37,494 nt of DNA, from NCBI GenBank assembly GCA_017397765.1, contig JAFQIB010000115.1:1-37494 (forward strand), written 5' to 3'. Both the position numbers and the translations under genes were made by a program. Of the stretch, positions 5,761 to 13,853 are shown piece by piece. Under the pieces are notes generated by a model. It did not search any database. It saw nothing but the letters and a program-made list of their open reading frames with translations, and was not told the DNA's origin. Position 1 is the stretch's first letter, and every line of letters starts with the position of its first letter. The DNA is from Clostridia bacterium (GTDB lineage Bacteria > Bacillota > Clostridia > Christensenellales > Aristaeellaceae).

Positions 5761-7314
5761 ATGTTTGAGATCAGGAAGCTGTTTGTTTCTGCCCGCAGCG
5801 CGACCATCGAGCTGCCCGACGGCGGTCTGTACAACACGCAGAAGCCCTACCGGGTGCTGCTCAACGGCCAGGACTGGGGCACGGCGGATACGGTGATCCA
5901 CTCCCTTTACGGTCTGTGGCCGGACACCCGGTATGTGGTGAAGGTGATCGACGGGGAAAAGGAAGTCGGCCGCATCGCCTTCAAGACGGAAAAGGAAAGC
6001 TACACCCTTAACGTCCGCCGCTTCGGCGCGGTGGGTGACGGCGTGCATGACGATACCGCTGCCATTCAGGCGGCCATCAACGTCTGCCCCAAAAAGGGAC
6101 GCGTGCTCATCCCGGCGGGCGACTATCATGTGCTGCCCCTGTTCCTCAAGAGCCATGTGCGCATTGAGCTGCAGAAGGGCGCGACCCTCTGGCTGGACAC
6201 GGACCGCACGAAATTCCCCATTCTGCCCGGCATGACCCTCTCCACCGATGAAAAGAGCGACCTGAACCTGGGCTCCTGGGAGGGAAATCCCCTGGACATG
6301 TTCGCCGCCTTCATTTCCGGCAACGGCGTGAAGGACGCGGTGCTCTACGGCGAGGGCGTTCTGGATGGTCAGGGCGACAAGGCGGACTGGTGGATCGAGC
6401 ATCGCACCCGCCGCGGCGCATGGCGGCCCCGCATGCTCTTTATCAACGACTGCGAGAATGTGACCGTGCAGGGCATTTCCTTCCGCAACAGCCCGGCCTG
6501 GAATCTGCAGCCCTATTTTTCCCGGAACCTGAAGTTCCTCAATATCCATGTGACCGCCCCGGCGGACAGCCCCAACACCGACGGCTTTGATCCGGAGAGC
6601 TGCGAGCATATCCTGCTGGCGGGCGCGCATTTCTCCCTGGGAGACGACAACATCGCCATCAAGGCGGGCAAGCTCTACATGGGCGCGACCTACAAGACGC
6701 CCTGCTCCGATCTGGAGATCAGCCACTGCCTGATGGAAAACGGCCACGGCGGTATGACCTGCGGCAGCGAGATGGCAGGCGGCGTGAACAAGGTCTATCT
6801 GCATGACTGCCTGATGCGCAACACCGACCGGGGATTGCGCATCAAGACCCGCAGAGGCCGCGGCCAGCAGGGCGTGATCGACGATATCGTGTTCGAGAAC
6901 GTGATGATGGAGAAGGTCGGCACGCCCTATGTGGTCAACTGCCTGTATTTCTGCGATCCGGACGGCAAGACGGAATACGTCCAGAGCCGGGAGAAGCAGG
7001 TCGTGGACGAGCGCACGCCCCGCATCGGGCGGATCGCCTTCCGCAATGTGACCGCCACGGAGGTCAGCTGTGCAGGCTATTTCCTGGGTCTGCCGGAACG
7101 GCCCATCGAATGCGTGGAGATGGAGAATGTGACCATCACCTGCGGCGCGGACGCCGTGCCCATGGCCCCTGCGATGGCCTGCGGTGTGGAGAAGGTCAAC
7201 CGCAAGGGCCTGGTGGCGATCAATGTGGACAGGATCGTGATGAAGAACGTGGACATCTCCGGGCAGGACGGCGTCCGGCTGGAGTGCGAGAACGTCAGAG
7301 AGGTCGAGGAATAA
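5761..7314 (+). CDS. GH28 polygalacturonase, probably exo-acting and cytosolic
   Basis: This 517-residue enzyme cleaves alpha-1,4-galacturonide bonds. Residues 1-78 form an N-terminal beta-sandwich-like region resembling the FN3-type domain of PehX-class exo-polygalacturonases. The beta-helix follows from about 82 (LNVRRFGAVGDGVHDDTAAIQAAI). All GH28 signature motifs are present: NTD at 272-274, GDD at 294-296, GHG at 328-330 and RIKT at 360-363, supplying the three catalytic aspartates, the histidine and the substrate-binding Arg/Lys. It lacks a signal peptide, in line with an intracellular role alongside GH105. AAGGAG lies before the ATG and the gap to the previous gene is 12 bases, so the two are co-transcribed. 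Exo action is inferred from the N-terminal domain and location. Confidence 0.93.
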   Translation: MFEIRKLFVSARSATIELPDGGLYNTQKPYRVLLNGQDWGTADTVIHSLYGLWPDTRYVVKVIDGEKEVGRIAFKTEKESYTLNVRRFGAVGDGVHDDTAAIQAAINVCPKKGRVLIPAGDYHVLPLFLKSHVRIELQKGATLWLDTDRTKFPILPGMTLSTDEKSDLNLGSWEGNPLDMFAAFISGNGVKDAVLYGEGVLDGQGDKADWWIEHRTRRGAWRPRMLFINDCENVTVQGISFRNSPAWNLQPYFSRNLKFLNIHVTAPADSPNTDGFDPESCEHILLAGAHFSLGDDNIAIKAGKLYMGATYKTPCSDLEISHCLMENGHGGMTCGSEMAGGVNKVYLHDCLMRNTDRGLRIKTRRGRGQQGVIDDIVFENVMMEKVGTPYVVNCLYFCDPDGKTEYVQSREKQVVDERTPRIGRIAFRNVTATEVSCAGYFLGLPERPIECVEMENVTITCGADAVPMAPAMACGVEKVNRKGLVAINVDRIVMKNVDISGQDGVRLECENVREVEE

Positions 7315-7315
7315 A

Positions 7316-7897
7316 ATGCACTTGTTCGAGAAGCTGTTCAAAGGACAGGCGCAGGAACTGACTGTTTCGGTACATCTGAATGCCAGGTATCAGCCCATTG
7401 ACCGCGGCGCTTATGAGGATTTGACAGAGCGCTTCCTGCAGGAAAGGGGCTGGGGACGCTTGGGTACTGGCGGAGGGACGAGGATGGCCCCTGAGGGATA
7501 CCCGGCAGCCTGTGATTTTGACATAGTGGTCGCCAGGGCGCATCTGGACGATGTTTGTGCTGCGCTGGACAAAGCCTTCTATGTGCCGAAGGGAAGCAGG
7601 CTGATTATCGGAAAGCGCGAGCGGCCCATCGGACAGCAGGAAGGGCTTGCGCTGTACCTCAATGGCACAGAGCTGCCGGAGACGGTTTACCGGACGAGCG
7701 ACGTCAATGCAGTCATCAAAGGACTCGAGGCCCATCTGGGGGAGGCCAGGGGACGTTTCCTGAGCTTTTGGATGGGGCCGAAGGAAACTGCGCTCTACTT
7801 CTATGGGCCGAGCTATGCGGAGATGAAGGCGGCGCTGGAGGAGATCATTCCCCGGTATCCCCTGTGTGATAAATGTCGCATGGAGCAAATTGCATAA
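7316..7897 (+). CDS. Unknown protein in the pectin operon
   Basis: A 193-residue soluble protein whose family I do not recognise. It begins one base after the GH28 stop codon, with GAGGTCGAGGA ahead of the ATG, so co-translation with the glycosidases is likely. There are no transmembrane segments and no signal peptide. Visible features are an N-terminal beta-rich stretch (LTVSVHLNARYQPIDRG), a middle segment rich in acidic and hydrophobic residues, a C-terminal segment (ALYFYGPSYAEMKAALEEII) that looks like a ferredoxin-like strand-helix unit, and a terminal CDKC motif at about 186-189. Codon use resembles its neighbours. A pectin role is suggested only by operon position. A strong bidirectional terminator follows. 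Confidence 0.7.
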   Translation: MHLFEKLFKGQAQELTVSVHLNARYQPIDRGAYEDLTERFLQERGWGRLGTGGGTRMAPEGYPAACDFDIVVARAHLDDVCAALDKAFYVPKGSRLIIGKRERPIGQQEGLALYLNGTELPETVYRTSDVNAVIKGLEAHLGEARGRFLSFWMGPKETALYFYGPSYAEMKAALEEIIPRYPLCDKCRMEQIA

Positions 7898-7898
7898 G

Positions 7899-7932
7899 AA
7901 AGAAGGCAGACGGTCTCGTCTGCCTTCTTTTT
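7899..7932. terminator. Bidirectional terminator between convergent genes
   Basis: A perfect 14-bp stem, AAAGAAGGCAGACG / CGTCTGCCTTCTTT, with loop GTCT. T-runs in both directions end the pectin operon and the permease transcript arriving from 9154. Confidence 0.92.
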
Positions 7933-7939
7933 GTGCAAT

Positions 7940-9154
7940 TCAACAGTCGATCACAGGCTTGCGGGTCTTCACAGTCATGTTCAGCACCGCGAACACCACC
8001 AGCAGCAGCACCGTCACCAGAATGGCGCTCATGCCGCCGTTGAAGCCGAACACCTCCGCCAGAGAGCCGACGACGGTGGGCATCACGATGGCGCCTGCCG
8101 AGCCGATGCCCAGCAGCAGGCTGGTGGCCATGGGATAGGCGTTGGTGAAGAGGGCGGCGTCGGAGTAGATCATCGGGCAGATGCCCGCCATGCAAAGGCC
8201 CAGCCCGGCGACGGAGAAGGTCACCATGCTCATCGTGGTGCTGCGGAGCATGAGGGAATAGAAGATTGCCACGCCGAAGGAGGAAATCATCATCAGCTTC
8301 TTCTGGCTGACCTTGGCGCTCAGGAAGGCGCAGAGGAGCCGCCCGATGAGCATCACCACCCAGAGCAGGGACGCCATGGACTGGGAGTAGCTCACCGCGT
8401 CGGAACCGCTGGACTGCAGCGCAGCCAGCAGGTTCTCCTTGTTCTGGATGTAGGTGACCAGCCAGCCGTTGATGGCGTATTCGGAGCAGAGGTAGCAGAA
8501 CATCATCGCCGCCAGGATCAGGAAGGAGGGATTCTTCAGGAAAACGAGGGTGGAATTCTTCCGGTCAGCCCGGCTGGGGCAGTCGTTCTTCAACTGCATG
8601 CGGCTGAGGAAGCCGGTGCTCAGGCAGCCCAGCAGGAGGATGTAGCCCACGCCGATCTGCCAGGAGAAGGCATTGCGCAGCATCAGGAAGGCCAGGGGCG
8701 TGAGGATCGCGCCCACGGCGAAGCAGGCGTGCAGCAGATTCGACGCCGCCGGGGAACCGCCGGAGAGCTGGTTGACCATGCGGTTGGAGAAATTGGTGAT
8801 GCTGCCGCGGCCAAAGCCGATCAGCAGGAAGGCCAGGAACAGCCATGCCGGCCACCCGGCCAGGGTCGTCATCCCGTAGCCGAGAATGATGGTCAGGCTG
8901 AGGGTGACGATGGAGCGTTTCTGGCCCAGCCACAGGGGGATCAGGCCGCTGATCAGCCCGGCGATCAGGTTGCCGGCGGAATGGGCGGAGATGAACAGGC
9001 CGCTGGTGGTGTCCGACAGGCTGTAGGCCGCCTTCAGATCAGGCATGACGCTGCCCATCATCAGCGACAGCGTGCCATTGGTAAAGAAGCCGAAGAAGCA
9101 GGCGAACAGCGCCCACTTTTCATGCCGGTCCAGCCTTTTGATGAATGAGAACAT
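7940..9154 (-). CDS. MFS permease, possible uronate importer
   Basis: A 404-residue major facilitator protein with about twelve hydrophobic segments, starting MFSFIKRLDRHEKWALFACFFGFFTNG. The first half has LIPLWLGQKRSIVTL in the loop after the second or third helix (the usual MFS signature position), and the mid-protein loop is near 200-215. The frame remains open upstream to 9256, but the ATG at 9154 has GGAGGG 6 bases upstream and begins at the conserved hydrophobic domain. It lies downstream of uxaB and uxaA on the same strand, 253 bases after uxaA, suggesting import of galacturonate or a related acid sugar; this is inferred from context. No other sugar transporter is in the locus, and MFS proteins seldom take up oligosaccharides, which leaves the route for GH105/GH28 substrates open. 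Confidence 0.8.
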   Translation of the reverse strand: MFSFIKRLDRHEKWALFACFFGFFTNGTLSLMMGSVMPDLKAAYSLSDTTSGLFISAHSAGNLIAGLISGLIPLWLGQKRSIVTLSLTIILGYGMTTLAGWPAWLFLAFLLIGFGRGSITNFSNRMVNQLSGGSPAASNLLHACFAVGAILTPLAFLMLRNAFSWQIGVGYILLLGCLSTGFLSRMQLKNDCPSRADRKNSTLVFLKNPSFLILAAMMFCYLCSEYAINGWLVTYIQNKENLLAALQSSGSDAVSYSQSMASLLWVVMLIGRLLCAFLSAKVSQKKLMMISSFGVAIFYSLMLRSTTMSMVTFSVAGLGLCMAGICPMIYSDAALFTNAYPMATSLLLGIGSAGAIVMPTVVGSLAEVFGFNGGMSAILVTVLLLVVFAVLNMTVKTRKPVIDC

Positions 9155-9407
9155 GGTACCCTCCGCAGAAAGGGCGGAACGCCTGCATGCGCTCCGCCTT
9201 GAATATGTGGATGATGTAGTAACGCTCCGAAAACTGCCCCGGGAACACAACGCCATGAAGCCCGCGCGATGAGCGCGCGGAGGACTGCGTTGGGATCATC
9301 CATTGCCGCACGCGCCGACAGCCGGATAAGGGCAGATTGCGCGATCGCGAAACGGGTGTCCAGAGGGCGTAACGCCCTTTGGCGGGGTGCAGGGGCAGAG
9401 CCCCTGT
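9155..9407 (-). other. uxaA-MFS spacer with hairpin repeats
   Basis: 253 bases without a gene. It contains GGGCGTAACGCCC at 9365-9377 and CAGGGGCAGAGCCCCTG at 9390-9406, a pair of GC-rich palindromes of the kind often repeated between genes in gut Clostridia. Nearer the permease, GGCGGA and TCCGCC arms can pair on the minus strand. No convincing promoter for the permease was seen, so transcription may continue from uxaA in part. Confidence 0.5.
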
Positions 9408-10892
9408 TCATAGCGTGACGCCGGTCTTGAAGATGGCCAGATCGTGGAAGCCGTTGCGCTCGGAGCAGACCTTTTCGCCGCCGGCGACGGCCAGCACATA
9501 GTCCATCAGCAGCTGGGAAAGCTCGGGCAGGGACTTGCCGTGGGTCAGCAGCTGACCGGCGTTGAAGTCGATCCAGCCGTGCTTGCGCTCCGCCAGGGGC
9601 GTGTTGGTAGAGATCTTCACCGTGGGCACCGGGCAGGCAAAGGGCGTGCCGCGGCCGGTGGAGAACAGCACGATCTGTGCGCCGGAGGAAGCCAGGGCGG
9701 TAGCAGCCACCAGATCGTTGCCGGGGGCGGAAAGCAGGTTCAGGCCGGGCGTGTGCACCTTCTCGCCGTAGGCCAGCACGTCCTTGACCGGGGCAAAGCC
9801 GCTCTTCTGGGTGCAGCCCAGGGCCTTGTCCTCCAGGGTGGAGATGCCGCCCGCCTTGTTGCCGGGGGAGGGATTCTCGTAGATGGTCTGGTGATGCTCC
9901 TCGAAATAGCGCTTGAAGTCATTGATGAGCTTCACGGTCTTGCCGAAGAGCTCCTCGGTCTCGCAGCGGTCCATCAGGATGGTCTCCGCGCCGAACATTT
10001 CCGGTACCTCGGTCAGGATGGTCGTGCCGCCCTGGGCGACCAGCAGATCGGAGAAGCCGCCGATGACGGGATTGGCGGTGATGCCGGAGAAGCCGTCCGA
10101 GCCGCCGCACTTCAGGCCGATCACGAGCTTGGAAGCGGGGCAGGGGACGCGCTTTTCATGGCGCATGTTGTCCGCCAGCTCGGTCAGCAGCTTCATGGCC
10201 TCGGCAAATTCATCCTCCACCTGCTGGCAGATGAGGAAGCGCACGCGGGACTTGTCATAATCGCCCATGTGCTCCTCGACGATGGCGGCGCTGCTGTTTT
10301 CGCAGCCCAGGCCCAGCACCAGCACGCCGCCCACATTGGGGTGGGTCGCCAGGTCGGCCAGGATGGTGCGGGTGTTTTCCTGGTCATCGCCCATCTGGCT
10401 GCAGCCGTAGGGGTGGGGGAAGGCGTACACCGTCTCCACGCCGCCGCCCAGCAGCTTCTGGCCCTCCTTTTCCAGGGCCTTGGCGATATCGTTCACGCAG
10501 CCCACGGTGGGCAGAATCCACAGCTCGTTGCGCACGCCGACCCGGCCGTCCCGACGGGGATAGCCCATGAAGGTGGCAGGCTCGGCGGTCTGATTGGCGG
10601 GCCAGGTGGGCTTCCAGGTGTACTCCAGCTCGCCGGAGAGGTTGGTGTGCAGGTTGTGCACATGGATGTGCCGCCCGGCAGCGATATCCTCTTTGGCGTG
10701 GCCGATGGGGAAGCCGTACTTGACCACGTTTTCGCCCTTGGCAATGGCGGTGAGGGCGATCTTGTGGCCGGCGGGGATCTCCTCCGCCGCGGTGACGGTG
10801 AGGCCGTCCACGGCGAGAACGGCGCCCTGTTCGATGGCGTTCAGGGCAACGGCAACATTGTCCTTCGGGGTGATGCGGAGCAATTCAGCCAT
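9408..10892 (-). CDS. uxaA: Altronate dehydratase
   Basis: This cytosolic enzyme dehydrates D-altronate to 2-keto-3-deoxy-D-gluconate, the last uronate-specific step of galacturonate breakdown. The 494-residue protein has an N-terminal SAF domain (about 11-82, including KYGFPIGHAKEDIAAGRHIHVHN), then the long D-galactarate dehydratase/altronate hydrolase domain with GYPRRDGRVGVRNELWILPTVGC and GLKCGGSDGFSGITANPVIG. Full-length UxaA proteins are close to this size. The ATG at 10892 is preferred to the open extension to 10967 because AAGGAG lies 9 bases upstream and family homology begins with LRITPKDNVAVAL. A hairpin at 11017-11050 separates it from uxaB, so its level may be set by read-through or a local promoter I could not see. 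Confidence 0.95.
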   Translation of the reverse strand: MAELLRITPKDNVAVALNAIEQGAVLAVDGLTVTAAEEIPAGHKIALTAIAKGENVVKYGFPIGHAKEDIAAGRHIHVHNLHTNLSGELEYTWKPTWPANQTAEPATFMGYPRRDGRVGVRNELWILPTVGCVNDIAKALEKEGQKLLGGGVETVYAFPHPYGCSQMGDDQENTRTILADLATHPNVGGVLVLGLGCENSSAAIVEEHMGDYDKSRVRFLICQQVEDEFAEAMKLLTELADNMRHEKRVPCPASKLVIGLKCGGSDGFSGITANPVIGGFSDLLVAQGGTTILTEVPEMFGAETILMDRCETEELFGKTVKLINDFKRYFEEHHQTIYENPSPGNKAGGISTLEDKALGCTQKSGFAPVKDVLAYGEKVHTPGLNLLSAPGNDLVAATALASSGAQIVLFSTGRGTPFACPVPTVKISTNTPLAERKHGWIDFNAGQLLTHGKSLPELSQLLMDYVLAVAGGEKVCSERNGFHDLAIFKTGVTL

Positions 10893-11016
10893 GGTGATTT
10901 CTCCTTGTTGATTGATCAGGCAGTTTTTTTTGCATCTGCGGATGCGGTCAGGGGCATGAAAACCCACGAAGCGGGCGAGCCCACCGGGCCCTTCGGTTCA
11001 TCTTTTGTGTTTGCAG

Positions 11017-11050
11017 AAAATCGGATTGGGGCCTGCGACTCCAATCCGAT
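11017..11050 (-). terminator. Hairpin between uxaB and uxaA (minus strand)
   Basis: The 10-bp arms ATCGGATTGG / CCAATCCGAT (11020-11029 and 11041-11050) are followed on the minus strand by TTTTC. The short T-run suggests partial termination or mRNA 3'-end protection, which would lower uxaA relative to uxaB. Confidence 0.65.
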
Positions 11051-11060
11051 GTGAAGGCTA

Positions 11061-12527
11061 TCAGCAGCCGAACTTCTCTTCCATCACGGCGCGGACGCCC
11101 TTGTCGATGATGGCCTGGAGGGATTCGGTGACGCTTTCGATCAGGCCGGGCACCTTGCACAGGTCGGGGCCGAAGAATTCCTCGTTGGAGAGGAACGCCT
11201 TGACCTGCTGGCAGGGGCACATGTCGGCGGTGTTGGCGAAGAAGTCCAGCACTGCCGCGTCGTCCTGCAGGGTGTAGGTCTCCTCGCCGCGCTTGCACTG
11301 CAGCTTGCCGTCCACCAGCTTGCCGCCGCGGTACAGGCTCATCAGGCTGGCCAGGGAGAAGGTCAGCCGGGCGGGCAGCTCGCCGGTCTTTTCCACATAG
11401 CCCAGGAGGGAGGGCATGCAGCGGGCGCGCCACTTGCTGACGCTGTTGAGGCAGATGGCCAGGAGCGCATGCTTGATGAAGGGGTTCTTGAAGCGTCCGG
11501 TGACCGCCTCGGCGAAGGCCGTCAGGTCCTCCTTGGGCAGGGCCAGGGTGGGGATGACCTCGTCATACAGTGTCTTCTGCATGAAGTTCAGGATCAGGTC
11601 GTCATTCATGGCGGTCAGCACGATATCATGGCCGCACTGGAAGGCAGCAGGCACGAAGGAGGTGTGCGCGCCGTTGAGGATGCGCACCTTGCGCTGCTTG
11701 TAGGGCTTCTGGTTGTCGGTGTAGATGACGGGCAGGCCGCACTGGGGCAGGGGCAGCTCGGCGGAGATATCCTTGTCGGACTCGATGACCCACAGGCCGA
11801 AGGGCTCGGCGGTCACCAGGATGCGGTCCTCGTAGCCCAGCTTCTCCCAGATCGCCTCCGCCTCGTCCCGGGGATAGCCGGTGACGATGCGGTCCACCAG
11901 GGTGGAGGTGAACACGCAGGCGGTGTCCAGCCAGGCTTCGAACTTCTCGCCCAGGTTCCAGATCTTCGCCATGGCCTTGACGCACTTGCGCAGCATGACG
12001 CCGTTGTCGTCAATCAGCTCCACGGGCAGCATGACCAGGCCCTTGTCCTGGGCATAATCAAAGTGCACGGCACGCTCGTAGAGGAACTTGCACAGCTTGG
12101 CGGGGAAGGAAACGGGCGGGCAGGCGTTGAAGTCGTCATCCTCCTTGAGGACGATGCCGGCCTCGGTGGTGTTGCTGACCACGAAGCGCAGCGTCTCGCA
12201 CTTGGCATAGGCGGCGTACTTGTCGTACTCGCTGTAGGCGTCCACCGCATCGGAAACGGAGGTGATCAGGCGGGACTGCTCCACCGCCTCGCCGTCCACC
12301 AGGCCGCGCAGCATCACCGTGTAGCGGCAGTCCTGCTCATGGAACATGTCCAGGCTGCCGAAGGTGATGGGCTTGACCAGCACCACGGAGCCGTTGAAGT
12401 CCGCCTTTTCGTTGGCGATGTCGATAAAATAGTCCACGAAGGCGCGAAGGAAGTTGCCCTCGCCGAACTGGAGCACCTTCACCGGATGCTGGGCAGCGGG
12501 TACCATGGCAGCGTTCAGACGATCCAT
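11061..12527 (-). CDS. uxaB: Tagaturonate reductase (altronate oxidoreductase)
   Basis: This enzyme reduces D-tagaturonate to D-altronate with NADH. The 488-residue protein belongs to the mannitol dehydrogenase family: an N-terminal Rossmann region with LQFGEGNFLRAFVDYFID (about 19-36) and a C-terminal domain containing KVRILNGAHTSFVPAAF, which carries the conserved Lys/Asn/His catalytic set. Length is normal for UxaB. GGAGGG lies 6 bases upstream of the ATG. A TTGACG-17-TACAAT promoter on the minus strand, with a LacI-type operator just after its start point, controls it. It is divergent from the LacI gene and upstream of uxaA. An UxuB (fructuronate reductase) assignment is less likely: the sequence shows the UxaB-type GEGNFLRAF start. 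Confidence 0.93.
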   Translation of the reverse strand: MDRLNAAMVPAAQHPVKVLQFGEGNFLRAFVDYFIDIANEKADFNGSVVLVKPITFGSLDMFHEQDCRYTVMLRGLVDGEAVEQSRLITSVSDAVDAYSEYDKYAAYAKCETLRFVVSNTTEAGIVLKEDDDFNACPPVSFPAKLCKFLYERAVHFDYAQDKGLVMLPVELIDDNGVMLRKCVKAMAKIWNLGEKFEAWLDTACVFTSTLVDRIVTGYPRDEAEAIWEKLGYEDRILVTAEPFGLWVIESDKDISAELPLPQCGLPVIYTDNQKPYKQRKVRILNGAHTSFVPAAFQCGHDIVLTAMNDDLILNFMQKTLYDEVIPTLALPKEDLTAFAEAVTGRFKNPFIKHALLAICLNSVSKWRARCMPSLLGYVEKTGELPARLTFSLASLMSLYRGGKLVDGKLQCKRGEETYTLQDDAAVLDFFANTADMCPCQQVKAFLSNEEFFGPDLCKVPGLIESVTESLQAIIDKGVRAVMEEKFGC

Positions 12528-12581
12528 TGTGATCCCTCCATATTGTCAGATCATATCATTCACAGCGTTTCGGCATTGGTA

Positions 12582-12595
12582 TGTAAACGATTACA
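12582..12595. promoter_or_regulatory. LacI-family operator between uxaB and the LacI gene
   Basis: TGTAAACGATTACA is a near-perfect 14-bp palindrome (12 of 14 symmetric) with the central CG of LacI-family sites. It lies 15 bases after the uxaB -10 box, placed to block uxaB transcription, and is the best match of three related sites in the window. Confidence 0.8.
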
Positions 12596-12609
12596 CGCCA
12601 ACTGTCATC

Positions 12610-12638
12610 ATTGTACTATCTTTTTGCTTTTCCGTCAA
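12610..12638 (-). promoter_or_regulatory. uxaB promoter
   Basis: On the minus strand, TTGACG (12638-12633), 17 bases and TACAAT (12615-12610) give a strong sigma-A promoter directed at uxaB. Confidence 0.8.
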
Positions 12639-12700
12639 TCCTTTTCGCAAGGAGGAGGAAAGTTTTTGTGGAAAAATACAGGGAAAGGGGACATATCCCC

Positions 12701-12729
12701 TTGCAATCCCCGCGGAATCTGTGTATAAT
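12701..12729 (+). promoter_or_regulatory. Promoter of the LacI regulator
   Basis: TTGCAA at 12701-12706 and TATAAT at 12724-12729 have a 17-base spacer. A weaker operator follows at 12746. Confidence 0.8.
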
Positions 12730-12745
12730 AGAATCGACAGAAATC

Positions 12746-12759
12746 TGAAAACACTTACA
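12746..12759 (+). promoter_or_regulatory. Putative autoregulatory operator of the LacI gene
   Basis: TGAAAACACTTACA matches the 12582 operator at 11 of 14 positions and lies about 11 bases after the predicted transcription start. It lacks the central CG, so it may be a low-affinity autoregulatory site. Confidence 0.5.
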
Positions 12760-12781
12760 ATCCGGAAAGGAAGATACGGCG

Positions 12782-13789
12782 ATGAATATTTATGACATCT
12801 CTCGCCGGGCGGGTGTATCCATCGCAACGGTTTCCCGTGTGCTGAACAACAGTCCGCACGTCTCGGAGAATACGCGCAAGAAGGTGATGGCGGTCATCGA
12901 GGGCACGGGCTATGTGCCCAACGCCTTCGCCCGCGGCCTGGGCCTGAACACGATGAAGACCATCGGCCTGCTCTGCCCGGACGCCTCCGACCCCTATCTG
13001 TCCCAGGCGCTGACCTATCTGGAGCGTGCATTCCGCCAGCAGGGGTATGACTGCCTCCTGTCCTGCACGGACAAGGCGCTCCTGGCCCGTCAGCAGGGCG
13101 TGGAGCTGCTCAAGTCCCGCCATGTGGACGGCATCGTGCTGATGGGCTCCTCCTTTATTGAGGATGATCCGTCGGAGAACGATTACATCCGCGATGCAGC
13201 CAGGTCCGTGCCGGTGATCCTGCTCAACGCTGCCTTCCCCTGCGACAATGTCTACGGTGTGCAGTGCGACGATCAGCGGGCGGTGAATGAAGCCACGCTG
13301 TCGCTGCTGGACAGCGGCTGCAGACGGATTCTGTACCTCTACCATTCCCGTAACTATTCCGGCCGCAAGAAGCTGACCGGCTACCGGGACGCCCACGCCC
13401 AGCGCGGGGTGGAGGTGGACGAAAAGCTGCTGTGCTTCTTCGACCAGGACAAGGGCAGCGTCCATCAGGTGCGCGATACCCTCCTGCAGCTGGAGAAGGA
13501 CGGCCTCTGCTTTGACGCGGTGCTCACTTCGGAGGATATCCTCTCCGTCGGTGCGCTCAAGTACGCAAGGGCGGCTGGCCGGCGGGTGCCGGAGGATCTC
13601 TCCGTCATCGGCTACAACAATTCCAGCCTGTGCGCCTGCACCGAGCCGGAGCTGACCAGCGTGGACAACAAGCTCTTTGCCATCTGCGAGCATATCGTCA
13701 CCACCATGATGGGCGTGCTGGACGGCAAGGAAATGCCCCAGAAGACCGTGTTCACGGGCGAGCTGGTCAAACGGGAAACCACAAAATAA
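12782..13789 (+). CDS. LacI-family regulator of uronate/pectin genes
   Basis: A 335-residue repressor. The N-terminal HTH (MNIYDISRRAGVSIATVSRVLNN, residues 1-23) includes the recognition helix IATVSRVLN and is followed by the hinge helix region GYVPNAFARGL. A periplasmic-binding-protein-like sensor domain from about 60 to 335 ends with the typical DLSVIGYNNS and TSVDNK segments. It should bind a sugar-acid intermediate; KdgR- and UxuR-like members of this family respond to ketodeoxygluconate or uronates, so that is the likely inducer class. It lies between divergent uxaB and downstream uxaC, and three related operator-like sites in the locus fit its family. AAAGGAAG lies upstream of the ATG. 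It is probably co-transcribed with uxaC. Confidence 0.9.
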   Translation: MNIYDISRRAGVSIATVSRVLNNSPHVSENTRKKVMAVIEGTGYVPNAFARGLGLNTMKTIGLLCPDASDPYLSQALTYLERAFRQQGYDCLLSCTDKALLARQQGVELLKSRHVDGIVLMGSSFIEDDPSENDYIRDAARSVPVILLNAAFPCDNVYGVQCDDQRAVNEATLSLLDSGCRRILYLYHSRNYSGRKKLTGYRDAHAQRGVEVDEKLLCFFDQDKGSVHQVRDTLLQLEKDGLCFDAVLTSEDILSVGALKYARAAGRRVPEDLSVIGYNNSSLCACTEPELTSVDNKLFAICEHIVTTMMGVLDGKEMPQKTVFTGELVKRETTK

Positions 13790-13809
13790 TTCGGAATTCG
13801 GAATTCGGA
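13788..13809 (+). repeat. AATTCGG short tandem repeat
   Basis: Three AATTCGG units in tandem begin at the LacI stop codon. A similar tract follows the M18 peptidase stop codon at 19211-19243. Confidence 0.75.
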
Positions 13810-13853
13810 TTGCAAAACTGTGGGATACCATAGATGATTAAGGAGTGTATTGT

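Noticed and set aside
5062-7341. Minus-strand open frame of 759 codons over GH105 and GH28.
   Set aside because: It is a shadow of the two glycosidases, with repetitive composition and no recognisable motif.
4627-12595. Operators read purely as CcpA cre sites.
   Set aside because: They do resemble cre, but their co-location with a LacI gene and their restriction to the uronate/pectin promoters favour local control; dual use remains possible.
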